Assembly (NCBI GenBank): GCA_947579665.1
Contig: OX388345.1
Coordinates: forward strand, 36,733,849 to 36,797,848
Direction of reading: 5' to 3'
DNA: 64,000 nt
DNA from: Sympetrum striolatum
Taxonomy: Eukaryota; Arthropoda; Insecta; Odonata; Libellulidae
Shown piece after piece: positions 12,381 through 24,276 of this stretch. Positions within the stretch are counted from its first letter, which is position 1, and every line of letters starts with the position of its first letter. A model generated the notes under the pieces. The model was not told where the DNA came from. It saw only the letters and a program-made list of their open reading frames with translations, and searched no databases. The position numbers were made by a program, and so were the translations under genes.

Positions 12381-12860
12381 GGGACATCCGGGTTCAAGGA
12401 GCCGTCACCGCAAAACCTTCCGCGGAATCCTTTGCCCCCGATTCACTTAATTCGTTACGTTGATATGTTTAAGCGGACGCGGAAGAAAGTCCTATTTACA
12501 GCTATGCAACGGAGGAAATGCATTCCGCGTCGAGACCCTTTTCTTTCGCCGAATCAAAGGTGATCTTCCCGGAAGGGCTGCCCTCCTGCGGACTCCGCGG
12601 GGTTCCTCCGATTTATGTCTTCGATGGCATCCACGAGAGGCGCTGTTTTTGCCCGCACCGGATGTAGGTGGGGTGTCATCGCTTGTACTCCGTCGCAAAA
12701 GGACGCTATTCAATCTAAGTCCATCCTCGCATGCCGCTCATCCCTCAATCCTCTATCTTCCTCTAATTCTTTTATTCCCGTCCCCGTTACTCTATTCCCT
12801 TTTACTTTTTTCCTTCCTCCCTCTTTTCTCTCCTTCTCTCTTTTTGGTTGTTTATTATGA
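12380..12860. promoter_or_regulatory. CpG-richer island ending in a pyrimidine tract
   Basis: The first 340 bases are CpG-rich (GCGGACGCGG, CTCCGCGGGG and similar). They are followed at 12730-12850 by a nearly pure C/T stretch. A 134-codon plus-strand frame (12460-12864) runs through the pyrimidine tract and would encode mostly low-complexity L/S/F/P, so I treat it as a compositional artefact. A regulatory island is possible. Confidence 0.25.
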
Positions 12861-13227
12861 CTAACCACCCGCTGCATTTGATGTCGTAGTCGGGTGGTAA
12901 CGTTGCACGAGCATGCAAAACATTTTCGTTGTATATATACTTCCTAAATTAGTTTGAATTGAGATATCCGCTTCTCAAGTCCGGAAACGGAGTTTCAATT
13001 TGCGTAAAAGTGTACCTTTACTTGCGTTAATTTCATCCCTATGATACGTAAGTAATAAATAATAATGTTTCGTAGTCGAAAAAATGATTATTTAACAAGA
13101 TAAATGAATGTTTTCCTTAATACTTTACACCCGTGTTGATTGATTCTAGATTCAATGGAAGAGCACACATGAAAGTACACACAAACGATCCCAAAACTAT
13201 AGTTATACGATTAAAGAAGGGCTCCTG

Positions 13228-13302
13228 CATAGCCATGTGGGTAGCGAGTTTGGTTTTAGTGAAAGTGGTCCCGGGTTCGATTTCAGGTGAGAGCCCACGT
13301 GC
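13228..13302 (+). repeat. tRNA-derived SINE head or tRNA pseudogene (degraded)
   Basis: An A-box-like TAGCCATGTGGG lies near 13231. A B-box-like GGGTTCGATTTC follows near 13264, with the intervening GTTTTAGTGAAAGTGGTCCC as in tRNA-like retroposons. The 3' arm of the T-stem is decayed and no anticodon arm pairs well. The sequence therefore looks like the Pol III promoter region of an old SINE rather than a working tRNA. The 3' end of the element was not located. Confidence 0.45.
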
Positions 13303-14539
13303 GGAATGACCTGAGCTGCCGAAATACTTTTAGAAATACTACTACGATTAAGATCTTTTTGAAAATAAATTTTCTTATGTGGAACGGGGTACAAACCATC
13401 ACATCGCATTTGGAAGATTTTAAATTCTATATTGATCTCTTTAAGGGTGGATAAACACATTTAATTATTCAAGAATATCTGGAAATGGGCGATTTGGTAC
13501 TTGAAACGTGAAAGTGTCGATTAAGCCAGATATTATATATCAGTGACGAGGGAAAAACGAGAGTAAATCAATATTACTAATCTACTAAATATGTTAATTC
13601 CAAATTTATTATTCCTCATAACCAATAATTTTGTTTCCTTATCCGTGCCATTTAACGAGTTTCTTATTTTCGATTTATGATAAAAAAATACTGACCTTTT
13701 CTTAGACCTTAGACTCAAATCTCTCAATTTCTATGGCAGTAGCTCACCCGTGTTATCCTCGGGAACAAAGAGACGTGAAAGAAAAAATTGGTCATATGCT
13801 TTACAAAGAAATTTCGCATTTTTCGCCCTTAATTTAGTTTAAATCTTTTTAGTTCGATTTGATGACATTTGCACATTGTATCAGCAGCTTCGGAAGATTT
13901 ACACGATGTATACTTATGGAGGTTGAAATGTAAAAGTTAGTGAACGATTTTACTTTGCAAATAAAATCAGTTAGGCTTCATTTAAAAGAAATACTATTTC
14001 TTAGATCCTTTGCATTAAAGTTAACTTTTGAAAACTCCAGAGGATGAAATGAAAGGTGTGTCTCGTTAATTATCATTTCTATTAACGCACTAAAGAGGAG
14101 GCAAAATTTTCTCGCTTGTCTTCAAAATTTATAACAACCACATGTTACTTCTTGATTAAGATCTTAAGTTTTCGCTGATAGTAGAAGTTTATCAGGAAGG
14201 TCTCACACTGGAGTATGTTTGTGGAAACTGAAGAGATTTTTGTCACTTGTACAATTATGAACTGAACCTCTCTTATTCTTGTCATCCACGCGCACCCAGG
14301 CATTATTAATTTGTTTAATAATAATTTATTAAATTCTCTTTTACATATATGTATCCATGTCCACATATTTTCCACCGAGAAGAATCAATCTTTTCGTTAA
14401 TTTTCCTACGGTAGCTGAATGTTTTAAAATCTTAAGAGATTTTTGTTTTATACGTTAGGAAAGAAAATAATGGATTCAGCCATCGATTACCATTACTTTT
14501 ATTTCTTCCCAACCCAGGTTCTGCTCCTTCACACCTTAT

Positions 14540-14720
14540 AGATTTTCCTTTTCCTCTCTCACTCGTCTTTTTCTGATTTTCCCTCGTCTCTCTCCACCTT
14601 TCCCTTCCTCTTCCCCACGTTCTCTTCCTCTGACGTATCCTCTTTGGGTTATCTCCTTGCCTCTTTTCCTCAACACGTGGAGTTTCCCACATTTCCGCCT
14701 CACCTGATTTACGCATCCTC
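14540..14720. repeat. Pyrimidine-rich tract
   Basis: This is about 180 bases of almost continuous C/T on the plus strand (polypurine on the minus). Two overlapping minus-strand frames (94 and 107 codons) are rich in R, K, E and G because of this composition and are not credible genes. Such tracts can form triplex or H-DNA and recur through this window. Confidence 0.5.
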
Positions 14721-14988
14721 CCATTATTTCATTCTCGAGAAGGAAGCAGAGCAGACTATTTAAATTTAATCGCCCTCTTAGATTTTTGTCTTTTCTTTGA
14801 GTTTTCCCAATGCAATCTTTGATCTTACCGAGCAATTGAGATGACGAATCACTTTTCACCCTGTATATGATAGCAGTTGCTTTTAATGATAGGAATCTAT
14901 CTTTAGAAAATTTTATGAAAACTAGATTAGATTAGACTAGATTTTCACATGTTGCCATCGAATTTGTCGTTCATTGATTTATTCTGAA

Positions 14989-15082
14989 TAGGAATAGAAA
15001 TAAAAAACACTGTGTCGAAAATTCCACTTAAGTAATTACTTAAGTGGAATTTTCGACTCAGTGTTTTTTATTTCTATTCCTA
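14989..15082. mobile_element. 94-bp near-perfect palindrome, TA-flanked, MITE-like
   Basis: The left half runs from TAGGAATAGAAATAAAAAAC to the centre at 15035/15036, and the right half is its reverse complement with one mismatch (TGTGTCG against TGAGTCG). There is no loop. Both outer ends are TA, the target used by Tc1/mariner-type elements. An 18-19-bp direct repeat (ATTGATTTATTCTGAATA) lies at 14973-14990 and 15115-15133, so the local structure also involves a duplication. It is most simply a palindromic MITE. Confidence 0.65.
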
Positions 15083-15639
15083 GTATGGAATTCCACATTG
15101 TTAAGGCTTCTTCAATTGATTTTATTCTGAATACTTTCACTCAATATGGCCTTAATTTTGGTATTGCTTTCATATTCTCCAGGGTATTACAATTATGAGG
15201 AAATAGTTCCTCTATCTGAAGCGTGTCCTGGTTATGATTGGAAGGTGTTATACGCAGAACTTATTTTATTATTGGAATTTACATAATAGTTACATACCTA
15301 TCTCTTATAGAGAACTACGAAAGACTTTAGTGACATTTCATTCGTGAACAGATTACTTTAACAGTCCAAAATATTGGTTACTGTTTTTTTTTTGAATTTT
15401 CCACGCCGTAATGTGATTCTCAATATTATTTTCAATTTATAAAAGTAGGCTGGCTCCGGTTTGATCATGATTTTTTGTATCTATATTAAAACATTTATTT
15501 TTAACTAAAATTACCTTATCGAGAAATACGAAAAGTATGAAATTCTATACAAGAAAACATAGGTTCAACGCGATTATATATATTTTCCTTGTCTAATATT
15601 CATTCCTCTTTAGAGAAAACTCGCCATTCCAAGGAAGCT

Positions 15640-16350
15640 CAAGAAAGATGGACAACCATCCGACTCGCGACGCAGCTATCAACCTTGTACGTTAAGAGCG
15701 ACTTCATTTCGCGACCATTAATCCCGGAGGAGTTGTCGCACTTCTCTTAGGCTACCGAACATGAATGGATAATAAGAATACAAGACCTTTTAATGCGCTT
15801 TTAAAACATCCACCGACAGCCATTCACCGATCCGAAGCGCACGCGAGACGCACCGTGCATTTCTCGAGCGAAAAACATAAAGTGCGGCGAATCTGAGGCC
15901 GGGATCTGATTGAGCGGCTCATTCTGCTCTAATATATGTGGCAAATACCTCCAACCTTTGGTCACCGCTCCCGTTTCGCCTCCCAATAAGTCGAAGGAGA
16001 AAAATGGTCCGCTTTGCCGACCTAGGAAGAACAAGGAGGGCTACTGGATGAGAGGGAATTTATAAACTTCGGTGGGATCGATTTGTAGGCGTAGGCGAGC
16101 GGCAGCGATAGACAGAGGGAGAGACGCGTTGTGCGCGGAGGAACGATAATTTATGAGTGTATGCGTCATGCGGATGAATTGAGATCATCCCCAGCCATCT
16201 ATTGGGAGAGTTTAAATTGGGCCCAGAACTCCTCCTGAATTTATGGACCGCGGTATACGTTTGCGTAAAAGAGTTGAGGAAGAACGACTCTGAGGACATT
16301 TTATTCAAAGTCTCATCAGTGGAGCTTCTTAATCGATTACCTCACAGTGA
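15640..16350. promoter_or_regulatory. CpG-richer patch
   Basis: Balanced composition with dense CpG (CGCACGCGAGACGCACCG near 15838) and short overlapping frames on both strands, none of them recognisable. It is a candidate regulatory or first-exon region. The block from 16,350 to 17,020 is AT-rich and empty as far as I can see. Confidence 0.22.
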
Positions 16351-17019
16351 TGCTACTCAAAGTCTCCCAGTAAAAAAATTCATATAGTAGGTTCGTTGAC
16401 GTATTTATAAGCAATCATTAGACACAAGAGAACCATTTTTACTTTACCTTTATCAATTCATAGTATAATTCTTATATCCCAGGAATAAGCCATATATAGA
16501 CTGTATTAACCTCAAATAAGAATATATTTGCAAAATATATTTCAACTATACCTTTGTCAAAACACAGCTTATATATTTAAGTGTTAAAGAAATTATTTAG
16601 ACTCTATATCTGTTACATATAAAATATTCTCCATTTAATTTATTAAGCTCTGTCCAGGATAAATTTTATGCGAGATCGTTACATAGTAAGCTGATCTGAC
16701 ACTGCTGGATGTAACAAGGTAGTTGATCCAAGGACAAGTAATATCAAAAATTCATTTATCTCTATTCTCCACTGAATCTGATCAGCGAAATAGACTTACT
16801 ATGCATGCATCCCCTGCCATAGCTCCAAGATAGCTTGTACAGCGTATATGTAGATGAGTATATAATTTGACATCTAAAAAAATAACTGTTATCTATTTGA
16901 AATATATTGGGATATCGTTAATAACAATTTGAAACGCAAAAATAAATCGCTTAAGATGTATTTTCCTTTTCATAAGAAAATTATTCTGAAATTATTCACA
17001 ACGAGTCTTGTATGTTTCA

Positions 17020-17620
17020 TCAAAAATTTTCAATAATATCTGGGAAATTATCTGATTGATCTAAATTGGTGAATGTATCCCTTTCTATAGGAACTATTTG
17101 CCATTCAAACAAAATTGAGAACCGTATTCGGCAAATATCGGGAACGAAAAATTCCAATTGATTCAGTTCAGAGAAACGCGATAAATTATCCGCGGCCGAT
17201 CTTTCTAAATGAATATTATTGGTCGTGACCGCTTCTCCAACGAATTGGCCCATTCGATTTTAAAAACGCAATAATTCACTCCCTTCCTCTTTTTAATGTC
17301 GGGAAACATCGAGTGAAGATGTCTCGGCGGTAAGTAATGGGCGCGAGTAATATCTCCTCTTCATAAGAATAAGTCGATTGGGAAAGAGTGCGAGATGCAG
17401 ATTAGGCTACCGAGCGGAAGGAAGGCTTTTGTTGGCGGGTGGGGCGGTGAATTGTGGAGGCCCCCGAGCGACTGGAGTTGGAAGAGGGAAAAGGTTATTA
17501 GAGGAGAATTGAAACGGAAGGAAAGAGGATGGGAATGAAGGCAAAAGGATATGGCGGAGGAGATGAGTAAAAGAAAATACAACGCACCAAGAGGGAAAAA
17601 TAAATTTGGAAATGAGACTT
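17020..17620. promoter_or_regulatory. GC-richer patch passing into a purine-rich tract
   Basis: 17,020-17,260 is moderately CpG-rich. 17,330-17,620 is strongly purine-rich on the plus strand (GGAAGGAAAGAGGATGGG and similar). Minus-strand frames of 73 and 96 codons here are low-complexity consequences of the purine bias. No gene is supported. Confidence 0.22.
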
Positions 17621-17929
17621 GTAGTACTCTTCTTACACGTAACGCTGGTGGAGAATACAGTGTAAATTATTTCAATGAGTGCACTAAACGTGACCATGAG
17701 TGGGACTTTTTTATTGTATTAATAATTTTATTCACAAATATATAAAAATTAGGATATGTCAGAATGACTGAAAAACATGTCAGTAATTGGCATACAAAAT
17801 CAGTATATAAAGAAAATCAAGAACAAAATAAGTAGAGAAGTAGAAACCGTATTTCACTCTATCTTATTAATGACTTTTGTCTATGTTTGTCTATTTACAT
17901 TACTCCTATCATTTTATATTCTTTTATGT

Positions 17930-18430
17930 TTAGCATTATTTATTTATATTATATTACATTTATTTGGTCGACATACCTGTTTGTGATAAATAGATTATCA
18001 CTATTATTATACAACTATCCAAGGCCATTCTTTGATCTAACAAACAGTTCAACAGATATTTGAAGGTCATTTAAATACATTTTTCACTTCAGATAGCGTT
18101 TTAATTGTATGCATATAGTCAGGTAGACTATTACAGATTTTATGTATGATAAAATTCAATCTGTCAGCACCACATTGTTAGAATACCTTGGTGCAACGTA
18201 TAACTTCCTTTGTCTTATTGCCGTACCATGTTTTTTATTTAATACTTTCTTATACTTGTTAATATAACAGCTAATTCCAATGACATTAATCCGCAAAATT
18301 ATCTTTTACCTATGAAATTTGCAGCCATAAGCGAGGTAATGTGGAAGTTCATTATGTAGGATTGAGAATAGACCTGATACTTTACTACAGTTCAAACTGT
18401 TCAGGAAAAATACCAAATCCTTTCTTCATT
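17930..18430 (-). pseudogene. Decayed LINE (non-LTR retrotransposon) ORF2 C-terminus and 3' tail
   Basis: Minus-strand translation gives three consecutive pieces in different frames. The first is SKVSGLFSILHNELP (from about 18386), the second KKHGTAIRQRKLYVAPR (about 18235-18185) and the third RLNFIIHKICNSLPDYM (about 18162-18110), the last followed by a ...VKNVFK stop. The order is that of the C-terminal region of CR1/Jockey/L2-type reverse transcriptase ORFs: K..G....L...LP, then an H..TR motif, then NSLPD, then a final FK block. After the stop the sequence enters an AT-rich 3' tail (GTCGACCAAATAAATG, 17960-17975). Stops and frameshifts show it is dead. The 5' part is missing, and an inverted-repeat element starts just beyond at 18545. 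The 69-codon plus-strand frame at 17777-17986 overlaps this 3' tail and is not a gene. Confidence 0.6.
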
Positions 18431-18544
18431 TCACATTTTTAACGTATTTTTTTGATGAGCTGAGTCATAATTGAAGGTACAGAAAATTCACATGTCAATA
18501 GAAGGCTACTAATAAATTTGATGTGTCTGTGTTTAAATAATCCA

Positions 18545-18751
18545 TACTAAAGGAGTAAAACAGAATTAATACGTAATTTCCACAGAAAAAAGCGACTAAT
18601 TTCGTCTACAAATCGACATCTTCAGGCAACAAATATACCAATTATATATTTATAATAATATCGTTGACTGAAGATGTCTTTCTGTAAATGAAAGTTGTTT
18701 TTTCCTCAAATATATATTCTGTATAAAATGAGCGTGTTTTACTCCTTTAGT
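18545..18751. mobile_element. MITE-like element with 16-bp terminal inverted repeats
   Basis: The ends are ACTAAAGGAGTAAAAC and its exact reverse complement. A second internal pair of inverted segments carries CTGAAGATGTC: the minus strand at about 18615-18625 and the plus strand at about 18668-18680. Total length is 207 bp with no coding capacity. No convincing target duplication is visible. A diverged match to the terminus (TGTAAAGGAGTAAAAGTA) occurs near 51822-51840, which may be a remnant of the same family. Confidence 0.6.
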
Positions 18752-18759
18752 TGGTTACT

Positions 18760-21240
18760 ATGTATAGACATATGAATAGCTGAATGATTGAAGTGAAAGA
18801 TATGGAAAGGGAGATGAAAGATAGTTAGGGAGAGTTACTGAACAAGCTTGAGAAAGAGATTGCGTAAATAGACAATAAAATGGCAAAAGAAAGGGGAAAA
18901 TAATATTTGCTGAAGAATGTCATTTTTTATACGGATAACATGTAATAGATAAGAAAAAGGAAAAAATTTGAGGGTAAATTGACGTAGGAAAATGAAAATA
19001 TACCTGAATAAAGGAAGAACGAGAAGGAGAGATTTCGAGGACTGAAGAATATTGAAGCCCATGATGTATAAAAATTTATTAGCAAATAACTCTGATAAAC
19101 AATGATCAATGCCAGTTAGAAAAAATGCAATTATGAGAAATTAAATGCAGTCTGCCTGAGTACTGAAAAGAAAAGAAGGTGAAATTGATAAAAAAAACGG
19201 GTGAGAAATTGAAAACATGTTCCAATAAGGAGTTTAAGGGGTTCGGGAGGTGGAAAGATGGGTAGACTATCTGTAGGAATCCAAAAAGAACGGGAGGCGA
19301 GATGGGAGAGGCGGTAAATGATATAAGGACGGAGGCGAAGCTGGGGAAGACGAAAGATATGGACCGAGAGTCTGATGTAGATAGAAGTTGGTTGCACGCT
19401 CCGTCTTGCCGTCGGGTACGGAATACCTCGGCCGTCCTCTGATTGGGAGACCGTGGGATCGCAAACTGCCGATCTAAACTGGATTTCTTTATGACAGGAA
19501 ATAATCTCCGACAGACAAACGGAGTTTTTCCTCAATTAACATTCTGCTGCATCGGTAAACGGAATAGAATTGCTTGTAATCTCGAGAATTGCTTATCATC
19601 AGTCGTGAATCTGAAGCACGGATGCGCTGCTTAGCATTTTTATGTCGTCGAGTACATCTATTTAAACAGACCATGAGCTGCAAATTTATTAGCGCGCCTC
19701 TAATTGTGGATGCGTACATTGCTTTACTCAGAGTGCACGAGTTTTCAAGAATTGAAATTTTCAATTTCTATTATCCTGGAATTCTCTAGGGTTTTTCCTA
19801 TGTATGTTCACCGTTTTATAGAGAGAGAATTTTCACGCCATTATACCTTTTATATTTCACTTAAATGTATAAATTCCTTTTCATGGATGCTTAATAGCGG
19901 ATAAGATTCATTAGTCATGTTTAATGAAGGCATGGTTCAAAATTAGTACAATAACATCCATAAGTTGTTATTCTTCAAGTAATTGTGAAGCGTTTTCATA
20001 GTAGGAATGAGTAGTAGTTATGAATTAGAGGTAAAATTTACATCGGCCCCTAATTCAAGTTCCTATCCATTTTAATGCAGTATTTTTCTTTCCTAATTGA
20101 TTAGTATCTGTAGTTAGCAGATTGCATTAAAATTTTAAAATTCAATTGCCTACAACCATCAATTGTCAATCGTCTTAAACTAATATATTGTTTCCTCTTA
20201 TGGAATCTCCGATTTCAGCTCTCTGCGACAATAAATTTTATTTTCTTCAGTTTTAGTAGGTTTTATCCGTGTTTAAAGCAGAATATTAGCTAAAATAGAC
20301 AGCTATCAATTTTAATAATGCGTCTGAATTTTGAATTATAGAACATCACAGGATTTGGAGATGTTTCATGACCTGAATGTGTCCTATTCAATTTCTTGTA
20401 CTTCCAGCAATATCTCTATCTCAGAATTAAGTTTACGAGACCACATCCTTATCCTCATTCTAAAACACTACGTAGTCCCTCGGCGCACCAGCTTCAAAGC
20501 ATTTTTTCCAACCATTGATTTACTCTCTTTTTCTTATCCATTGTAATAGAAAATTCACTCCAGCGAATTCGACGTTGATTGGATATAATTTCACCGGCTC
20601 TTTTAGTACTCCCGCAGTCCCTTTCGGATTTCCCTATAGATAAGTATTTTTTTCTATTAAGACATCCGCGTGGGGTGTCCGTTGGGGGTGATACATGACC
20701 AGCGCTAGCCGGCAACATATGCTCCGAGCTCCGCCTGACCATTGGACTGTCTGTCGTCAAACCGTAGCTTTTAAATCGGCACCAATTAAAATCTCCCTGC
20801 GTCGATAACGAGGAATAAATATGTCCAGTTGCGAAAGAGAGTATCGAGTATAAACAGCGGTCAAGTTTTTCAAAGTAAAGAGTGGATATTTGTGCATCGG
20901 TGCTGCCTATACGTCTCGGAGAACAGAGGGAAAGATCCGGTTGGGAGAGAACGGTCTCGGGAGTGGGAAATGGAGGCTTTTTAAGAGATTGAGAGAAGGG
21001 TAAAGGGCTGGACGTGTAAGCAGAACACTTGTCGGAAAATTGAAACGGTACAACCTCAAGGAAAATATCTCATTCGCGGCAGCGATACCAGGTCGATAAG
21101 CGCTAATACGGTACGTAATAAACAAGCCCGAGTACGCCTTTCGCTGCTCGTGTATGTATCCTAGTGATGCAGGGGAACTATCGAAGGGAACAGCCGATGT
21201 GAAAGGAATATAATCGGAGGAATTGGAGAGCCAGTTAGAG
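18760..21240. other. Spacer with purine tracts and CpG-richer islands
   Basis: 18780-19060 and 19210-19380 are purine-rich on the plus strand. 19380-19480 and 20560-21240 are CpG-richer, with short frames on both strands that resemble nothing I know. 19,750-20,550 is AT-rich. The island at 20,560-21,240 could be a promoter or enhancer, but there is no direct evidence. No gene is called. Confidence 0.35.
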
Positions 21241-21380
21241 ACTTGTAAAGGTTATGGTTTGCGTTATGGTTGAGATTGAAGTAGTAGTATGATTCACTTC
21301 AAACATTTTTCCTTGAAGAGTTGTATGTTCGTAAACACTTGCGATTATTCAAATAACATTAATATTTATGTAACAATTGT

Positions 21381-21512
21381 TCTTTACTTGGGAAAGAGAG
21401 TTTTCTTGTTTAAAAATAAACTTCTGAGTTATGATTTTATGCGAGCTGCCGTTTTTTATGGACTTCTCTATTTTTTTTATTTCAACACTAAATTGAAATT
21501 AGAAAAGTAAAT
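21381..21512 (+). repeat. Direct duplication, copy 1
   Basis: The sequence CTTTACTTGGGAAAGAGAG...TTCTGAGTTATGATTTTA...GCTGCCGTTTTTTATGGAC...GAAATTAGAAAAGTAA recurs in the same orientation and order at 22324-22452, with about 70-75% identity by eye. The two copies are about 940 bp apart. The intervening DNA shows no LTR or terminal-repeat signature, so this is either two insertions of one unknown repeat or an old local duplication. Confidence 0.55.
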
Positions 21513-22323
21513 TTGCTAATTGTTAAATTAGAAAGAGCTTCCCACAGAAGTGCTGGGGTCGGTGGCATTAATTTCGTGAATTTCTATCATTTTAGTAATG
21601 CTGGGCATATCCGAGACAAAAAATAGCCATGACGTATATTCTTCCAGTTATTTTCTAAATGACAGTGAGTATACGTATATTCATTGTTTAGGTTATTACA
21701 AGGCTTTCATCAATGAATCCTAGAAAGTAAAGAATTCTCGGTAATCTTGCATGGACGCGTTACATCCAATAGCGCTGTAACGTTATACGTTGTATGTGTA
21801 TAATTATTTGACGGCGAAACAGAATTTCAGATTAATTTCATAGAATCAGACAGATAAACAATATTTAACTAACGGTTCAAATCATTGTTAAGATGTTCAG
21901 AGTTATCTCTAGGAGCGGCGAAATGCTACTTAAAAAAGTTCTCAACGAATTGCAATATTTTAAAAATCTGTCTAATTTACGTAAAACAGATAATTTTGAG
22001 AATGCGTCTCTCAATTTATTTTATTTTTTATAATCTAAAATATAAAAAAAATCAGCGTTGTAATTCTAATCTATATTTACTTATAACTGCCGACAGGGAA
22101 CTAAAGTGAGTGGTTACTGCATAAGACCAGAAGAAGAAGAAATTGATCTAGCTCTGACCCCTATGTGAATAAAGAAAAACTGTTAATATTCTTAGGCGCA
22201 GGGTCCATGGCGACTGCCACCCATAATCTACCACTTCATACGGCAATAATCAGCCTATTCAGCCTAAAAAAAATAAAACTAAATTATGTTCGTCAAAATT
22301 GTGTATCTGTTTGAATGGAAATA

Positions 22324-22452
22324 CTCTTCACTTGGGAAGGAGGGATTCCCAGTTTATAGATATATTTCTGAGTAATGGTTTTACAGGAGCAGCTATTTTT
22401 CATGGACATCTTCAAGTTATGTATTGCTCTACTAAATATAAGAGAAAGTAAC
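22324..22452 (+). repeat. Direct duplication, copy 2
   Basis: This is the partner of 21381-21512: TCTTCACTTGGGAAGGAGG...TTTCTGAGTAATGGTTTTA...GCAGCTATTTTTCATGGAC...ATAAGAGAAAGTAA. Short open frames cross both copies but are not conserved between them, which argues against coding. Confidence 0.55.
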
Positions 22453-23917
22453 TGCTGAAACAGCCACCGACGTGCGGATAGATTCAATCTGAGATCCGGA
22501 AAGGAAAAGAAACAAGAAAGTAGCAAATGATAGCGTCGCTAATAGAGGAAGAACGCTGCTAAAGAAATGGGATCAGCATTCGATTGAGATAAGAGACACA
22601 ATTCAATGGCAAAATGAGGTTAGGGAATGATTTGATGCAAACAATCGCTTGGAAGGGTGATATTGATTAGAGGAGAATGCCGTTTGTGATTGAGAACAGC
22701 GTTATAACTAAGAGAGACGGTGGGAATAAGGAGAGATATTTGGATAACGCAGAAAAAAGACGGTAGACCAAGGTAAGAGTCGTGAAGGAAAGGAAGCTGA
22801 ATCGAGGTATTATTTGATCATGAAAGATACCATTTCTAAGAAGAATGAAACAGGTGTAGGATGACTGGAGATGCTGAAAAATGGATCAACTGCGTAGCAG
22901 GAGTAAAAGAGATCGGCACAGTAGCTTCAATCGTGATTTCTACTCTCCTGGTATTTATTTATCTGCCATTGAGTAGTATAAGTTAGTAGTTTATCAGCGT
23001 ATTTGAATCAAATGTAACCTCTTAATTTTATTCCGATTAGTTTTCATGTTTGATGATGGTAAGCGAAAAATGGTCTCCAAACGCAGCTTATTGTCTATGT
23101 AATGTACTCACATTACTCCAGACTTGGCACATAGTTTCAGCGAAAAAAATATTTTTGTGAGATGACCGTTAGGAATGTGAGAGAATTTTTTCAAGTTAGT
23201 TTACGTGTCCTGCTATTAATTTCCTAATAAAACCGGTTGTAGCGAATTTTAAGGAAAAAAGGAAGTTGAAATACCTACCTTATTCCTAAAAGTGCAAAGT
23301 TGCAATATTGGTGGTTACTATAGCAATAAACATGTATTTAGTGAGGATATTTTCAGACATATATATTAGTTACTCAATGTTTTTGTTGGAGATGTAAAGC
23401 AGGAATCAATTTTTCAAGACAAATATGTCCAGTTAATTGTTACAAAGTTACGATTAAACAGGATCGACATTCCATAAAGAAATGATTCCTGATTTATTTC
23501 TTCAGTCACGAAACACGGCTTAGTTATTCTGTTTCCTTTCTTTCGTTTGATTGAGCTCTGCATAAATTATTTTCCTGCCACCGTTCTCTTTTTACATTAT
23601 ATCAGAAAGTATGATGGATTTTTTTTAAGAATTCATCCTTCGTTGGATTTTTTTCTGTAATTCGTGGTACGGATATTTCTGTCATGTGATGGAGGGATTG
23701 GTTGCTCAGCCATAAATCTACCGCTATCTAAATAACAAAGATTTCTTATTCAGCTTTCCTATGTTCCATTTCCATTTCTCCCCACCTTCACTCCTATTTT
23801 CTGGGATAAGCGGTTGCGTTTAATATAAGGGTCAGTTCTAAGAAAACATTTAATGATTAGGGATAAATGTTTGCTAGACGCTTGGGTTGGTCAAATCTAG
23901 TACCACTGTGAAACACA
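22453..23917. other. Spacer, purine-rich then AT-rich
   Basis: 22,540-22,930 is purine-rich on the plus strand with little else. From 22,960 to 23,917 the DNA is AT-rich. No open frame above about 60 codons occurs, and no repeat ends were found. Confidence 0.5.
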
Positions 23918-24110
23918 CATTCATTTATTTATTGTACAAAACCGCCGCAGTTAGTCGCAAGTACTGGTTGCGACGTTTACTCATGCAACAATTAATAAAA
24001 AATAAAAAATATTACTAGGCATTCATAAAATAAACCTATCTAAATAAAACATAACCAAGTATAAATAAAATATAAATAAATATAAAAAATATACGTATGT
24101 AATACATGTA
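23918..24110 (-). repeat. Putative 3' end of a non-LTR retroelement
   Basis: Read on the minus strand, an AT-rich 3'-UTR-like stretch (about 24,110-23,990) leads into a GC-richer end, GTCGCAACCAGTACTTGCG...GCGGTTTTGTACAATAAAT, and then an AATAAATAAATGAATG tail at 23918-23940. This resembles the short simple-repeat tails of insect LINEs and the tail of the LINE remnant at 17.9 kb. No reverse-transcriptase coding is left. Family unknown. Confidence 0.35.
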
Positions 24111-24267
24111 TGAATTATAAAAATACACATCTGTGAGTTAGCTAATTCGGTATGAATTTTATAAAAGCCTAAACAGCATTAATTGCCTTGTACTTATCAT
24201 GTAAGATTTTTTCAGGGTTCCTGATAGGCTACCGTAGCGGCCACGGGGCCCACGAAGTCCCCACCGT

Positions 24268-24273
24268 AAAAAA
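24268..24273 (-). terminator. Pol III terminator of tRNA-Ala
   Basis: A run of six T on the transcribed strand begins three bases past the discriminator base, the usual RNA polymerase III stop signal. Confidence 0.85.
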
Positions 24274-24276
24274 TTC

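Noticed and set aside
12460..12864. 134-codon ORF as a gene
   Set aside because: The second half is translated pyrimidine tract (L/S/F/P low complexity); the overlapping minus-strand frame is equally open.
17777..17986. 69-codon plus-strand ORF with hydrophobic segment
   Set aside because: Antisense to the AT-rich 3' tail of the LINE remnant; hydrophobicity comes from TTT/ATT/TTA codons.
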